Below, one piece after another: positions 9,657 through 18,904 of a DNA stretch of 64,000 bases (its first letter is position 1; the number at the start of each line of letters is the position of its first letter). The stretch comes from Microbulbifer flavimaris (lineage in GTDB: Bacteria; Pseudomonadota; Gammaproteobacteria; Pseudomonadales; Cellvibrionaceae), in assembly GCF_001641755.2 (NCBI RefSeq), contig NZ_LRFG02000003.1:248001-312000 (forward strand), in the 5' to 3' direction. A model generated the notes under the pieces. It saw only the letters and a list, made by a program, of their open reading frames with translations, made no database searches and was not told where the DNA came from. The translations under genes were made by a program, and so were the position numbers.

Positions 9657-11090
9657 ATGAGCAACAAGAAAGACCCGGCCTCCGAGACACTGAAGACCGA
9701 CGCCAACCCCGCAGCCAAACTCTGGGGCGGGCGCTTCAGTGAAGCGACTGACACCTTCGTGGAGCGCTTCACTGCCTCGGTGATGTTCGATCAGCGCATG
9801 GCACTGGAGGACATCCAGGGCTCCCTGGCCCACGCCCAGATGCTGTCTGAAGTCGGCGTATTGACTGCCGACGAGTTCCGGCAGATCGAGGGTGGCCTGA
9901 AAGACATCGCCGGGGAGATCCAGGCCGGCGAATTTCCCTGGTCAGTGGCACTCGAAGATGTGCACATGAATATCGAGGCGCGGCTGACGGACCGCATCGG
10001 CGCCACCGGCAAGAAGCTGCATACCGGCCGTTCCCGCAACGACCAGGTAGCGACCGACATACGCTTGTGGCTGCGCAACCGGATCGATGCCATCGGCTCG
10101 GAGCTGACCCGCCTGCAGACCGGACTGGTGGACCTGGCCGAGCGCGAGGCCGAAACCATCATGCCCGGCTTCACCCACCTGCAATCCGCCCAGCCGGTCA
10201 CCTTCGGCCACCATCTGCTGGCCTGGAACGAGATGCTGACCCGGGACTACGAGCGGCTGATGGACTGCCGCAAGCGGGTCAACCGCTCGCCCCTGGGGGC
10301 AGCGGCACTGGCGGGGACCAGTTACCCCATTGATCGCGCGCGCACTGCGGAGCTGCTGGGCTTCGATGCCCCCACGGAGAATTCACTCGATTCTGTCAGC
10401 GACCGGGACTTTGCCATCGAGTTCTGCGCCTTCGCAGCGCTGCTGCTCACCCACCTGTCCCGCGCCAGCGAGGAGCTGGTGCTGTGGACCTCCAGCCAGT
10501 TCGACTTTATCGATCTGCCCGACCGCTTCTGCACCGGCTCCTCGATCATGCCGCAAAAGAAAAACCCGGATGTACCGGAACTGGTGCGCGGCAAGACCGG
10601 CCGCGTCAACGGGCACCTGATCGCCCTGCTGACCCTGATGAAGAGCCAGCCGCTGGCCTACAACAAGGACAATCAGGAAGACAAGGAGCCGCTGTTCGAC
10701 GCCGCGGATACCGCCCTCGACTGCCTGCGGGCGTTCGCCGATATGGTGCCGGCACTGAAGGCAAAAAAAGAAAACATGCTGGCGGCGGCGGCCAGGGGTT
10801 TCTCCACCGCCACCGACCTGGCGGACTACCTGGTGCGCAAGGGTGTGGCCTTCCGCGATGCCCACGAGATCGTCGGCAACTCCGTGGCTTTCGCCATCGA
10901 GAAGGACTGCGATCTCGCCGACCTGAGCCTGGAAGAACTGCAGAAATTCTCCGACGTCATCGGGGACGACGTGTTTGAGGTGCTGACACTGGAAGGCTCT
11001 GTGGCCGCACGCGACCATGTCGGCGGTACAGCACCGGCGCAGGTGCGGGCGGCCTGTGCGCGGGCGAAGGAACTGATTACTGCGCGCTGA
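9657..11090 (+). CDS. argH: Argininosuccinate lyase
   Basis: 477 residues, typical for ArgH, which splits argininosuccinate to arginine and fumarate in the last step of arginine synthesis. The fumarase/aspartase superfamily signature [12 protein letters not shown] lies in the middle of the protein. [12 protein letters not shown] (early substrate loop) and [16 protein letters not shown] carry the catalytic histidine region. It begins [14 protein letters not shown]; the conserved core starts at LWGGRF. The gene is single and divergent from the algZ-like kinase, with a shared upstream region of about 145 bases. Confidence 0.97.
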   Translation: MSNKKDPASETLKTDANPAAKLWGGRFSEATDTFVERFTASVMFDQRMALEDIQGSLAHAQMLSEVGVLTADEFRQIEGGLKDIAGEIQAGEFPWSVALEDVHMNIEARLTDRIGATGKKLHTGRSRNDQVATDIRLWLRNRIDAIGSELTRLQTGLVDLAEREAETIMPGFTHLQSAQPVTFGHHLLAWNEMLTRDYERLMDCRKRVNRSPLGAAALAGTSYPIDRARTAELLGFDAPTENSLDSVSDRDFAIEFCAFAALLLTHLSRASEELVLWTSSQFDFIDLPDRFCTGSSIMPQKKNPDVPELVRGKTGRVNGHLIALLTLMKSQPLAYNKDNQEDKEPLFDAADTALDCLRAFADMVPALKAKKENMLAAAARGFSTATDLADYLVRKGVAFRDAHEIVGNSVAFAIEKDCDLADLSLEELQKFSDVIGDDVFEVLTLEGSVAARDHVGGTAPAQVRAACARAKELITAR

Positions 11091-11168
11091 CTTTTAGCGG
11101 CGGAGCCCGTATTCGGGCTGCTTGCAGTGCTTACTGCTTTTATTTTGTGGCCAGCTCAGTTGGCGGCA

Positions 11169-11273
11169 CTGTTAGCGGTGGGTGTTTGCCAGACACGCTG
11201 TACATACGTCCCTGTACGCTCTACGCCGCCCTCCATGGCGGCGTAAGGTCTGGCAAACACCCACCGCTAACAG
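11169..11273. repeat. 26-bp perfect inverted repeat with nested hairpin
   Basis: The left arm 11169-11194 (starts CTGTTAGCGGTGGGTG) is an exact reverse complement of the right arm 11248-11273. The 53-base centre contains a second hairpin at 11223-11244 (ACGCCGCC, loop CTCCAT, GGCGGCGT). The element fills much of the 298-base gap between argH and cyaY. It has the form of a dispersed palindromic intergenic repeat of the REP/MITE kind. Repeats with CCTGTACGCTC and a GGCGGCG hairpin are, from memory, common in marine gammaproteobacteria. No ORF is supported in this gap. Confidence 0.8.
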
Positions 11274-11388
11274 CAAGCACCTTGGCATCGCTTACGGGCT
11301 TCTATCGAGCGATGGCTGAGAGCCTGAAAAAGGCCGTGTAGCCGATCCGAAGGCCCTGATAGCGGAGCGACCCCCCCCTCATCATGCG

Positions 11389-11721
11389 CTATGCGCTGAG
11401 ATTCAGGGACACCGTCTCCCCCTGTTGCTCGGTCAGCACCCGGTCCAGCAGCGTCGGCAGGTCTTCGCCGGTGGTGGTGCATTTCCAGCCGGGGTTCTCG
11501 AACGACAGGTGATAGCCACCGGAGCGTGCCGCCACCCACAGCTCGTGGTTGGCAGTCTGGCGGGACAGGATCACCTGGCTGCCATTGACCTCCAGGGTGA
11601 GGGTCAGCACCGCATCCGCGCGCTCGTAATCGATATCCCATTCACAGGCATCGAGCGCATCCTCGATCTCGATCAGGGTGCGTTCGATCGCTGCATTAAA
11701 GTCTGCCTGGGTCGCCGTCAT
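11389..11721 (-). CDS. cyaY: Frataxin-like iron donor/regulator CyaY
   Basis: 110 residues from ATG 11721 (MTATQADFNAAIERTL); an in-frame ATG at 11745 would add 8 residues that do not align with frataxins. The protein has the acidic first helix (EIEDALDACEWDIDYERADAV) that binds iron, then the beta-sheet core with NHELWVAARSGGYHL and WKCTTTGEDLPTLL. CyaY binds the IscS-IscU complex and tunes Fe-S cluster assembly in the cytoplasm. It is divergent from lptM-lysA, the same arrangement as in many gammaproteobacteria. Confidence 0.93.
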   Translation of the reverse strand: MTATQADFNAAIERTLIEIEDALDACEWDIDYERADAVLTLTLEVNGSQVILSRQTANHELWVAARSGGYHLSFENPGWKCTTTGEDLPTLLDRVLTEQQGETVSLNLSA

Positions 11722-11807
11722 AGTTACTTCTGTTACTGTGTTCATCAGGTGGAGTAGCTGGCTATACTAGCAGGCTTTTCCGCAGAACAATGCGCAGGAA
11801 ACCGTCG

Positions 11808-12068
11808 ATGTCCCGAGAAAACTTACCGTTGGCTGCTGTCCTTCTCATTGTGGGCCTGCTCGGCGCCTGTGGCCAGAAAGGGCCGCTGTACCTGCCGCAG
11901 GGAGCCGCCAGCCCGGCGCCCGCAGGTGCAGTCGCGCAGCCTCCGGTTGCGCCGGCGGGGACAGCAGTGCCGCCCGCGGAGACCGAAGCACAGAATGAAG
12001 AAGAAGAAACACGGCGCGAGCGCGATAGCGCAACCGCCGATGAGCTGGAGCCCGCAATAGAAAAATGA
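11808..12068 (+). CDS. lptM: LptM (YifL-like) small outer-membrane lipoprotein
   Basis: 86 residues from ATG 11808, preceded by AGGA eight bases upstream; an ATG at 11790 lacks such a site. A lipoprotein signal ends at LLGAC, directly followed by the family hallmark GQKGPLYLP. The rest is a low-complexity Pro/Ala then Glu-rich tail. LptM helps the LptD/LptE complex mature at the outer membrane. Its stop overlaps the lysA start (ATGA at 12065), so the two are translationally coupled; cyaY-lptM-lysA-dapF is a conserved neighbourhood. Confidence 0.9.
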   Translation: MSRENLPLAAVLLIVGLLGACGQKGPLYLPQGAASPAPAGAVAQPPVAPAGTAVPPAETEAQNEEEETRRERDSATADELEPAIEK

Positions 12069-13318
12069 CTGACTTCCATTACCGCGACGGCGCCCTCTGG
12101 GCCGAAGACGTCTCCCTGACGGAAATCGCCGAGCAGTTCGGTACCCCGACGTACGTATACAGCCGCGCCCACTTCGAGCGCCAGTACCGCGATTATGCGG
12201 ATGCGCTGGGCGACCATCCGGGGCTGGTCTGCTATGCGGTCAAGGCCAACAGCAATCTCGGCATCCTGTCACTGCTGGCGCAGCTGGGCGCCGGTTTCGA
12301 TATCGTTTCCGGTGGTGAACTGGAGCGGGTGCTGCTGGCCGGCGGCGATCCGTCCAGGGTGGTGTTTTCCGGCGTGGGCAAGACCGCAGAGGAAATGCGC
12401 CGTGCGCTGGAAGTGGGGGTACACTGCTTTAATGTGGAGTCCGACGCTGAGCTGGAGCGACTGGAAGCCGTCGCCGCGGACATGGGCGTATCTGCACCGG
12501 TTTCCCTGCGGGTTAACCCGGACGTGGATGCCAAGACCCACCCCTATATTTCCACCGGCCTCAAGGAAAACAAGTTCGGTATCGCCATCGATACCGCCAT
12601 CGACACCTACCGCTGGGCAGCCAAGTCCGACCACCTGAACGTCGTCGGTGTCGATTGCCACATCGGTTCCCAGCTTACCGAGGTATCGCCGTTCCTCGAC
12701 GCACTGGAAAGACTGCTGCTGCTCATCGACGAGCTGGCGGCGGAAGGTATTCACCTGAAGCACCTGGACCTGGGCGGCGGTCTCGGCGTTCGCTACCGTG
12801 GCGAGGAACCACCGCCGGTCAGCGACTATATCGGCGCGGTGAAAGAGCGCCTCGGCGACCGCAAGCTCGAGCTGGTACTGGAGCCGGGTCGCTCCATTGC
12901 CGCCAACGGTGGCCTGCTGCTGACCCAGGTGGAATTCCTCAAGCGTACTGAGGAGCACAATTTCGCCATCGTCGATGCCGCCATGAACGACAACCTGCGC
13001 CCCGCCCTTTACCAGGCGTGGCAGGACATCGTGCCGGTACACCCCAACGGCAAGGAAACCGAGCTCTGGGATATTGTCGGCCCCGTTTGCGAGACCGGCG
13101 ATTTCCTCGGCAAGCGCCGCGAGCTCTCCCTGGAACCGGGGCAGCTGCTCGCCATGCTGTCCGCCGGCGCCTACGGTTTTACCATGAGCTCCAACTACAA
13201 TTCGCGCCCCCGCGCCGCCGAGGTGCTGGTGGATGGTGACCGCCCCTACCTGATCCGCGCCCGTGAAAGCATGGCGGACCTGGTGCGCGGTGAGAGCAAG
13301 GCGCCGGAGAAGCACTGA
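12065..13318 (+). CDS. lysA: Diaminopimelate decarboxylase
   Basis: 417 residues, normal for LysA, which makes lysine from meso-diaminopimelate in the cytoplasm. The PLP lysine is K60 in [14 protein letters not shown], the glycine-rich [11 protein letters not shown] and [11 protein letters not shown] bind PLP phosphate, and GPVCETGD carries the catalytic cysteine from the partner subunit. It overlaps lptM by 4 bases. dapF follows after 44 bases, so the last two dedicated steps of DAP/lysine metabolism are encoded together. Confidence 0.97.
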   Translation: MTDFHYRDGALWAEDVSLTEIAEQFGTPTYVYSRAHFERQYRDYADALGDHPGLVCYAVKANSNLGILSLLAQLGAGFDIVSGGELERVLLAGGDPSRVVFSGVGKTAEEMRRALEVGVHCFNVESDAELERLEAVAADMGVSAPVSLRVNPDVDAKTHPYISTGLKENKFGIAIDTAIDTYRWAAKSDHLNVVGVDCHIGSQLTEVSPFLDALERLLLLIDELAAEGIHLKHLDLGGGLGVRYRGEEPPPVSDYIGAVKERLGDRKLELVLEPGRSIAANGGLLLTQVEFLKRTEEHNFAIVDAAMNDNLRPALYQAWQDIVPVHPNGKETELWDIVGPVCETGDFLGKRRELSLEPGQLLAMLSAGAYGFTMSSNYNSRPRAAEVLVDGDRPYLIRARESMADLVRGESKAPEKH

Positions 13319-13362
13319 CAGCTTGTGCGCAAGGCGCGACGGGCGAAGTACAGAGGAATCAG

Positions 13363-14193
13363 ATGCGGTTGAAGTTCACCAAAATGCACGGCCTGGGCAA
13401 TGACTTCGTCATGCTCGACGCCATCAGTCAGCGGGTCAAACTGTCGCCGGACAAGATTCGCCGCCTGGCGGACCGGAACCTCGGTGTCGGCTGCGATCAG
13501 GTGCTGCTGGTGGAGGCGCCGCGCAATCCCGATGCGGATTTCCGCTACCGCATCTATAACGCTGACGGCAGTGAGGTAGAGAACTGTGGCAACGGTGCCC
13601 GCTGCTTTGCCCGCTTCGTGCGCGAACGCCGCCTCACCGGTAAAAATCAGCTGACCGTGGAGACCGCCGCCGGACTGCTGAGACTCAGCCTGCTGGAACG
13701 GGACCAGGTCAGCGTCGACATGGGTGTACCGGTGCTCGAGCCCGCGGACGTGCCGTTTGATGCAGACCGTCGGGCGCCCACCTACCCATTGGAAGTAGAC
13801 GGTGAGGTCTATACCGTCAGCGCCGTCTCCATGGGCAACCCCCACGCCGTACTGCTGGTAGAGGACGTTGCCACCGCGCCGGTACACAAGCTGGGCCCGC
13901 TGATCGAGCGGCACGCCCGCTTCCCGAACCGGGTCAATGTGGGTTTTTTGCAGCTGGATTCGCCCGAGGAAGCTCGCCTGCGGGTGTTCGAGCGCGGCGT
14001 GGGCGAGACCCGTGCCTGCGGCACCGGCGCCTGTGCGGCCGCCGTGGCGGCGCGCCTGCGGGACCTGGTCGATGACTCTGTCAAAATCCATCTGCCCGGC
14101 GGCGCGCTGACAATCCACTGGAGCGGACCGGGACAGCCGGTTACCATGACCGGGCCCGCCACCACCGTGTACCATGGGCAGATCGTTCTCTAG
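13363..14193 (+). CDS. dapF: Diaminopimelate epimerase
   Basis: 276 residues. The two catalytic cysteines are C75 in ENCGNGARC and C219 in RACGTGAC. It interconverts LL- and meso-diaminopimelate, supplying both lysine synthesis and peptidoglycan. The N-terminus [15 protein letters not shown] is the standard one. It is the third gene of the lptM-lysA-dapF-DUF484-xerC run and is followed by the DUF484 gene after 21 bases. Confidence 0.97.
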   Translation: MRLKFTKMHGLGNDFVMLDAISQRVKLSPDKIRRLADRNLGVGCDQVLLVEAPRNPDADFRYRIYNADGSEVENCGNGARCFARFVRERRLTGKNQLTVETAAGLLRLSLLERDQVSVDMGVPVLEPADVPFDADRRAPTYPLEVDGEVYTVSAVSMGNPHAVLLVEDVATAPVHKLGPLIERHARFPNRVNVGFLQLDSPEEARLRVFERGVGETRACGTGACAAAVAARLRDLVDDSVKIHLPGGALTIHWSGPGQPVTMTGPATTVYHGQIVL

Positions 14194-14214
14194 CAGCAGG
14201 CAACCATTCCAACG

Positions 14215-14952
14215 ATGACGGAACAAAGCGACGTTACCCTGGACTACATCGACAGTGACCGCGGCACCGGCAATGAGCGCGACCGCAAACTGCTGGCGCG
14301 CCAGGTGGCCCGCTACCTGATCCAGAATCCGGATTTCTTTGCCGAGCACATGGAGCTGCTGGAAACCATCAAGCTGCCCCGGGAAAATGGCAAGACCGTG
14401 TCGCTGATGACACACCAGACGCACCTGCTGCGGGAGCGCAACATCGAGATGCGACAGCGGCTCGACCAGCTGCTGCATAACGCGCGGGAGAACGATCAAC
14501 TGTTCCTGCACAGCCGCCAGCTGATCCTCGCCCTGCTGGAGGCCGATTCGGTGGCCGAGGCCGGCGCGGCGCTTTACCCCAGCTTCTCTGACGACTTTGG
14601 TGTCGAGTTCACGTCGCTGATCCTGTTTGGCCCCCTGCCCGGCGGGCACAGCGCGCTCGGCGACGTGCGCTGCACGCCGCGGCCGGCGGCCGAGAACGCC
14701 ATCGGCAGCATCCTGCGCAACGGTCGCACCGTATGCGGCATTCTGCGCCCGGCGGAGAAGACCTTCCTGTTTGGCAAGGACGCGGATGCGGTAGCCTCCG
14801 CCGCCGTGGTGCCCCTGGCCAACCAGCTGGGTGTGCTCGCGGTCGGCTCAAGCGACCCGCAACACTATCGCTCCAGCCTCGGCACATTGTTCCTGTCCTA
14901 TATCGGCGAAGTGCTGGAGCGGCTGCTGCCGCGCCTGCTGGACGCTCGGTAA
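14215..14952 (+). CDS. DUF484 family protein
   Basis: 245 residues. It opens with the DUF484 helical segment (ARQVARYLIQNPDFFAEHMELL, then SLMTHQTHLLRERN) and continues as a GAF-like domain (about 105-240). The family is cytoplasmic and of unknown function. It is nearly always found between dapF and xerC, as here. Its end overlaps no gene, and xerC starts 7 bases after its stop. Confidence 0.92.
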   Translation: MTEQSDVTLDYIDSDRGTGNERDRKLLARQVARYLIQNPDFFAEHMELLETIKLPRENGKTVSLMTHQTHLLRERNIEMRQRLDQLLHNARENDQLFLHSRQLILALLEADSVAEAGAALYPSFSDDFGVEFTSLILFGPLPGGHSALGDVRCTPRPAAENAIGSILRNGRTVCGILRPAEKTFLFGKDADAVASAAVVPLANQLGVLAVGSSDPQHYRSSLGTLFLSYIGEVLERLLPRLLDAR

Positions 14953-14959
14953 TGACGCC

Positions 14960-15856
14960 GTGCAGCTGACGGCCGCCATCGAGCATTTCCTGCACCACCT
15001 GCAGAGCGGCAAGCAGCTCTCCCCTCACACCATTTCCGCCTACCGCCGCGATCTCGCCCGACTGCAATCCTTTGCGGAAGCGGAAGGCATCGGTCGTATC
15101 AGTGAACTGCGCGAAATGACATTGCGCAGCTGGCTGGCCGAGCTGCACCGACAGGGGCTAGGCGCAAAGAGCCTGCAGCGCTGGCTCTCCGCCGTGCGCA
15201 GTCTCTGCAATCACGCCCTGCGGGAACACTGGCTCGGCGCCAATCCCGCCGCCGGCCTGCGCCCGCCCAGGGGCGAAAAAAAACTGCCCAAAGTGCTGGA
15301 TGTGGATGCGGCAGCAGATTTTGTCCAGGCGCCGGATGCCGGTGACGACCCGCTGGCGCTGCGCGACCGGGCGATGCTGGAACTCTTCTACAGCAGTGGA
15401 CTGCGGCTCAGCGAGCTGACCGCGCTCAACTGGAGTGACCTGGACCTGAATGCGGCGGAAGTACGGGTAACCGGCAAGGGCGGTAAGACACGGCTGTTGC
15501 CGGTAGGTACGGAAGCCATTGCCGCCCTGAAGAGCTGGCAGCATGTAGCACCGATTTCCACCGACGGCGCCGTCTTCACCAGCCTGAAAGGCCGCCGCCT
15601 TGGCAATCGGGCCGTGCAGACGCGGCTGGCTCACTGGGCACGCGCCAGCGGCGCCGAGCAACGGGTCCATCCGCATATGCTGCGGCACTCGTTTGCCAGC
15701 CATATGCTGGAATCCAGCAGCGACCTGCGCGCAGTGCAGGAGCTGCTGGGGCACGCCGATATCAGCACCACGCAGATTTACACGCACCTTGACTTCCAGC
15801 ACCTGGCCCGGGTTTACGATCAGGCGCACCCGCGGGCGAAAGACAAAAAGTCCTAG
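14960..15856 (+). CDS. xerC: Tyrosine recombinase XerC
   Basis: 298 residues from GTG 14960 (VQLTAAIEHFLHHL). The open frame extends back to 14831, but that part would lie inside the DUF484 gene, and family length supports the GTG. The N-terminal SAM-like core-binding domain is followed by the catalytic domain: GLRLSELTALNW (Arg), GKGGKTR (Lys), HMLRHSFASH (His, Arg), GHADISTTQIYTH (His, Tyr). XerC acts with XerD at dif to resolve chromosome dimers. The usual next gene in this cluster, a YigB-type HAD phosphatase, is absent; a minus-strand DUF3604 gene follows. Confidence 0.95.
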   Translation: MQLTAAIEHFLHHLQSGKQLSPHTISAYRRDLARLQSFAEAEGIGRISELREMTLRSWLAELHRQGLGAKSLQRWLSAVRSLCNHALREHWLGANPAAGLRPPRGEKKLPKVLDVDAAADFVQAPDAGDDPLALRDRAMLELFYSSGLRLSELTALNWSDLDLNAAEVRVTGKGGKTRLLPVGTEAIAALKSWQHVAPISTDGAVFTSLKGRRLGNRAVQTRLAHWARASGAEQRVHPHMLRHSFASHMLESSSDLRAVQELLGHADISTTQIYTHLDFQHLARVYDQAHPRAKDKKS

Positions 15857-15875
15857 CTGCTCCCGCTACGCCCTC

Positions 15876-17768
15876 CTACGGGTTGTACCAGATGGGTGAG
15901 GTGTAGGCGCGCTCCTGAATACTTGCCGGTACGTCCTTAGGTCGCTTCAGGCCAAAGTATTTCGCGTCGTAAGTCGTCCAGCGCGGTGTGGGGATCTCCA
16001 GCACCCGCACATAGTAGAAGGCATTCTGCCGCCCATCGAACTCCGGATCTTTCCAGTAAGCCTGCAGGAAAGGATCCCCGATGGTATTGGTGTAAGTGGC
16101 GGCATTGGGGTCCACAGTATTACCCACTTTCTTTTCTGCGCGTGCGTCGGCCCCGATCTTGCGGTCATCGGACACTGCGACATCGTAGATCCGTTCGTGG
16201 GTTTTACCTTCAGAGTCCAGCCAGCCCTTGATGATCTGGATGCGATCGAGATTGGCCCCGTCCGGGTCGCGCAGGGCCCGCACCAGGAAGGTGGGCGCCC
16301 TGTCGGATCCCCTGAGCTCACCTCCCATCGGCACGCCATTCTCATAGCCATGCCTGGCGAAATCGGAGCGGCCGAGATCCTTCTCATTAAAGTTGAAGCC
16401 GGCAAAGACCCGCACGATCGGGCGTGTGCCGGTGGTTGCATATACCTCCCTGCGGGCCAAGGCATCCCACAGGGCCTCGCGGGTGTTTTCACGCGCCCAC
16501 ACGGCGGCCAGCCCGGAGGCACTGCCCTCATAGTGGCGGATGGCATAGTCCCGTCCCTCGGGATCCGGCAGGTAGCCGGTGATCTTCTCCTCGAATCGGA
16601 CCGGGTCGGCGCTGGGCTCGGCTACAGTGGCCTTGCCAAAAAAGTTGTCTTCCCCGGTCGTGGCCAGCGAGGTGTGGGAGTCGGTACTGCCGATCATGCC
16701 AAACTGGTAGGGGTTGGCTCCAAGTTTCTTCTGGTGGGCCAGGCCTTGTTTCAAGGCCTCACGGGCATACTCCCGCGGCAACATGTCCTTTTCCTTGGCC
16801 GCCCCGAAACTGCCCCTGTCCCAGGTTTCGAAATCGGCGAACTCGTCGTTCGGGGACAGCAACGGATGTGTCTCGCCGTCGCCTTTGATCTGGGTCACCT
16901 CGTAGACCGGTTCCCATCTGGCGCGGCGCTCGGCGTAATCCCGATCGAAGGGTTTCTCGTCGGTGAAGGTGACACTGTCAAACATCAAACCATTGGAAAG
17001 GTTGCCATTATGCGGAATGGCGAGCACCCGGCCGCCCACCTTTTCCTCGTAGTTGGCCATCCAGCGCCACAGGTCTTCGGGGTCCTCGGAATCGTAGGCC
17101 GATAGGGGGATGATCTGGTCGGCCCTGGGTTTGTCGTCACGAAACACGACGACACGATGCAGGTTGTTGCCATCCGGGCTGGAGGTCCACTCAAAACCGA
17201 TCAGTGCGGTAAACAGTCCCGGGTTGTTATGTGCATCTGCGGCCTTGGTGATGCGCTGCCACATCGATGCCATCAAGCCTTCACTATTGTCCAGGGGGTT
17301 TTCCCGTTCACCGACCGCCGCTCCCCACATCGTGTACGCCTCATCCGGCTTGCCCGCCTTGGTGAGGTCGTGTACTTGCTTGCCCCATTCACTGGCCAGC
17401 AACCTTTTGTCGGACTCCTCGATTAACGGGGCCAGGCCCAGATTCTCCGCATGGTCGGCGACAACGAGGAAATCCAGTGGGCGGTGCAGGCGGGCGGGCA
17501 CCCCGGTGCTCGAGGTGACCGTTTCCCCTTTTGCAAAGCGATAGGCGGCATCCGGTCCCAGTGTATTGCCGAACATGCCGGCATCAGTGGAGTAGCTGGT
17601 ATGCAGATGGGTGTCGCCAAAGAAGACCCGGTTGGGGAAATTGAGTTCCGGGTAGGGCGCATATTCCACATCGGGTTTCGACCCTTGCGGCGGCGCATCC
17701 TGCGCCATCGTCATCACGCCCGCTAATGGCATACAAATGGCAATAAGCAGCCGGCTCGACAGCTTCAT
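15876..17768 (-). CDS. DUF3604 domain-containing exported protein
   Basis: 630 residues. An N-terminal signal (MKLSSRLLIAICMPLAGVMTMAQD) leads into a DUF3604 domain covering nearly the whole chain. Near the start is the metal-binding-like motif FGDTHLHTSYSTDAG; IGSTDSHTSL and GSASGLAAVWAREN occur further on. The family resembles PHP-type metal hydrolases, but no substrate is established, and it is frequent in marine bacteria. It converges on xerC with 19 bases between stops. Nothing nearby suggests a pathway. Confidence 0.9.
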   Translation of the reverse strand: MKLSSRLLIAICMPLAGVMTMAQDAPPQGSKPDVEYAPYPELNFPNRVFFGDTHLHTSYSTDAGMFGNTLGPDAAYRFAKGETVTSSTGVPARLHRPLDFLVVADHAENLGLAPLIEESDKRLLASEWGKQVHDLTKAGKPDEAYTMWGAAVGERENPLDNSEGLMASMWQRITKAADAHNNPGLFTALIGFEWTSSPDGNNLHRVVVFRDDKPRADQIIPLSAYDSEDPEDLWRWMANYEEKVGGRVLAIPHNGNLSNGLMFDSVTFTDEKPFDRDYAERRARWEPVYEVTQIKGDGETHPLLSPNDEFADFETWDRGSFGAAKEKDMLPREYAREALKQGLAHQKKLGANPYQFGMIGSTDSHTSLATTGEDNFFGKATVAEPSADPVRFEEKITGYLPDPEGRDYAIRHYEGSASGLAAVWARENTREALWDALARREVYATTGTRPIVRVFAGFNFNEKDLGRSDFARHGYENGVPMGGELRGSDRAPTFLVRALRDPDGANLDRIQIIKGWLDSEGKTHERIYDVAVSDDRKIGADARAEKKVGNTVDPNAATYTNTIGDPFLQAYWKDPEFDGRQNAFYYVRVLEIPTPRWTTYDAKYFGLKRPKDVPASIQERAYTSPIWYNP

Positions 17769-17946
17769 CCCTGAACATCTCCAATCATTGGTTCAACGGC
17801 AGGCTGCAGCGACCCCTGGCCCGGTGCCACATAGCAGTGCTATCAAACCAGCCACGAAAGAGATAGCTCGCGCCCTGCTCTGCCGGGCGCGAGCTGTGCT
17901 CGGAGGAACCGAATGCGCGCCAAACCAGCGCGGAAGAGGCTTCCGG

Positions 17947-18171
17947 TCAGATAGGTCGACTACCGTATTTCGGCTGTGGCTTGCGCGGAGGATCGGCGGT
18001 TACCTCCGGATCGATTTCGGCGATGGCACCGCCACTGGCGAGATATTCCTCGATATCCTCATTGAGTTGACTGCGGGCCCGCTCGCGGGAAGTGATACTG
18101 CGTTCTTCGGCAAAATCCTCATTGTCTTTTGCGCGTGAAGAACTGCCCTGATCCTGATAACCGTCTTTCAT
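17947..18171 (-). CDS. sutA: SutA-like RNA polymerase-associated regulator
   Basis: 74 residues, highly charged. The C-terminal block EEYLASGGAIAEIDPEV then ADPPRKPQPKYGSRPI closely follows the end of Pseudomonas SutA (EEFLSRGG...EIEPNVVADPP...KYGSRPI). SutA binds RNA polymerase and raises transcription of housekeeping genes during slow growth. The acidic N-terminal region is shorter than in Pseudomonas. The position next to glnK-amtB matches the Pseudomonas neighbourhood. The symbol rests on recalled similarity of the C-terminus. Confidence 0.78.
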   Translation of the reverse strand: MKDGYQDQGSSSRAKDNEDFAEERSITSRERARSQLNEDIEEYLASGGAIAEIDPEVTADPPRKPQPKYGSRPI

Positions 18172-18485
18172 GATTGAGACCCTGTAACTGCTACTTCTGT
18201 TACAGAGGAAGTACCCCTGTGCCGCACTGCACCATGCTTCAAATCGCGGCGATTAATATATAGGCAGCTTTGCCATAACGCGCCAGCGCCCGGCATCAAC
18301 AAACGTAGAGTTTTTTGTTGCCGTCCGGTTACGGGTTATCGCTGTTGGTTATGGACAAAAACGCGACAGGAATTTTTGCGGGGAGGGGAAGAAAAGCAAG
18401 CGGCCAGCGTGGCAGCAGAAGCCACAAAATAAAAAAGCCCCCGCGGGGGCTTTTCGGACTGCAGAAAGAAATCCGTCAGCGGCGC
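18172..18485. other. Noncoding gap between sutA-like gene and glnK
   Basis: About 310 bases. It holds the glnK terminator at its right end. The rest (18172-18430) is moderately AT-rich and should contain the promoter of the minus-strand sutA-like gene, but I see no clear -35/-10 pair and no credible ORF. Confidence 0.5.
18433..18454 (-). terminator. Rho-independent terminator after glnK
   Basis: The hairpin GCCCCC/GGGGGC with a GC-only centre is flanked by A and T runs. Read on the minus strand it ends in a T-rich tract, 32 bases past the glnK stop. It closes the porin-PII-AmtB-PII operon. Confidence 0.85.
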
Positions 18486-18830
<345 letters not shown>

Positions 18831-18904
18831 TTATTCCCCTGGTCGTTTGTTTCTGCGGGAAGTTCAGCCGCCGGCTCCGGAGAGCCGGCGACAGGTGCGG
18901 ACAG

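Noticed and set aside
13246..14649. 467-residue minus-strand frame across dapF and DUF484
   Set aside because: Antisense to two firmly identified genes; composition typical of a reverse-complement frame.
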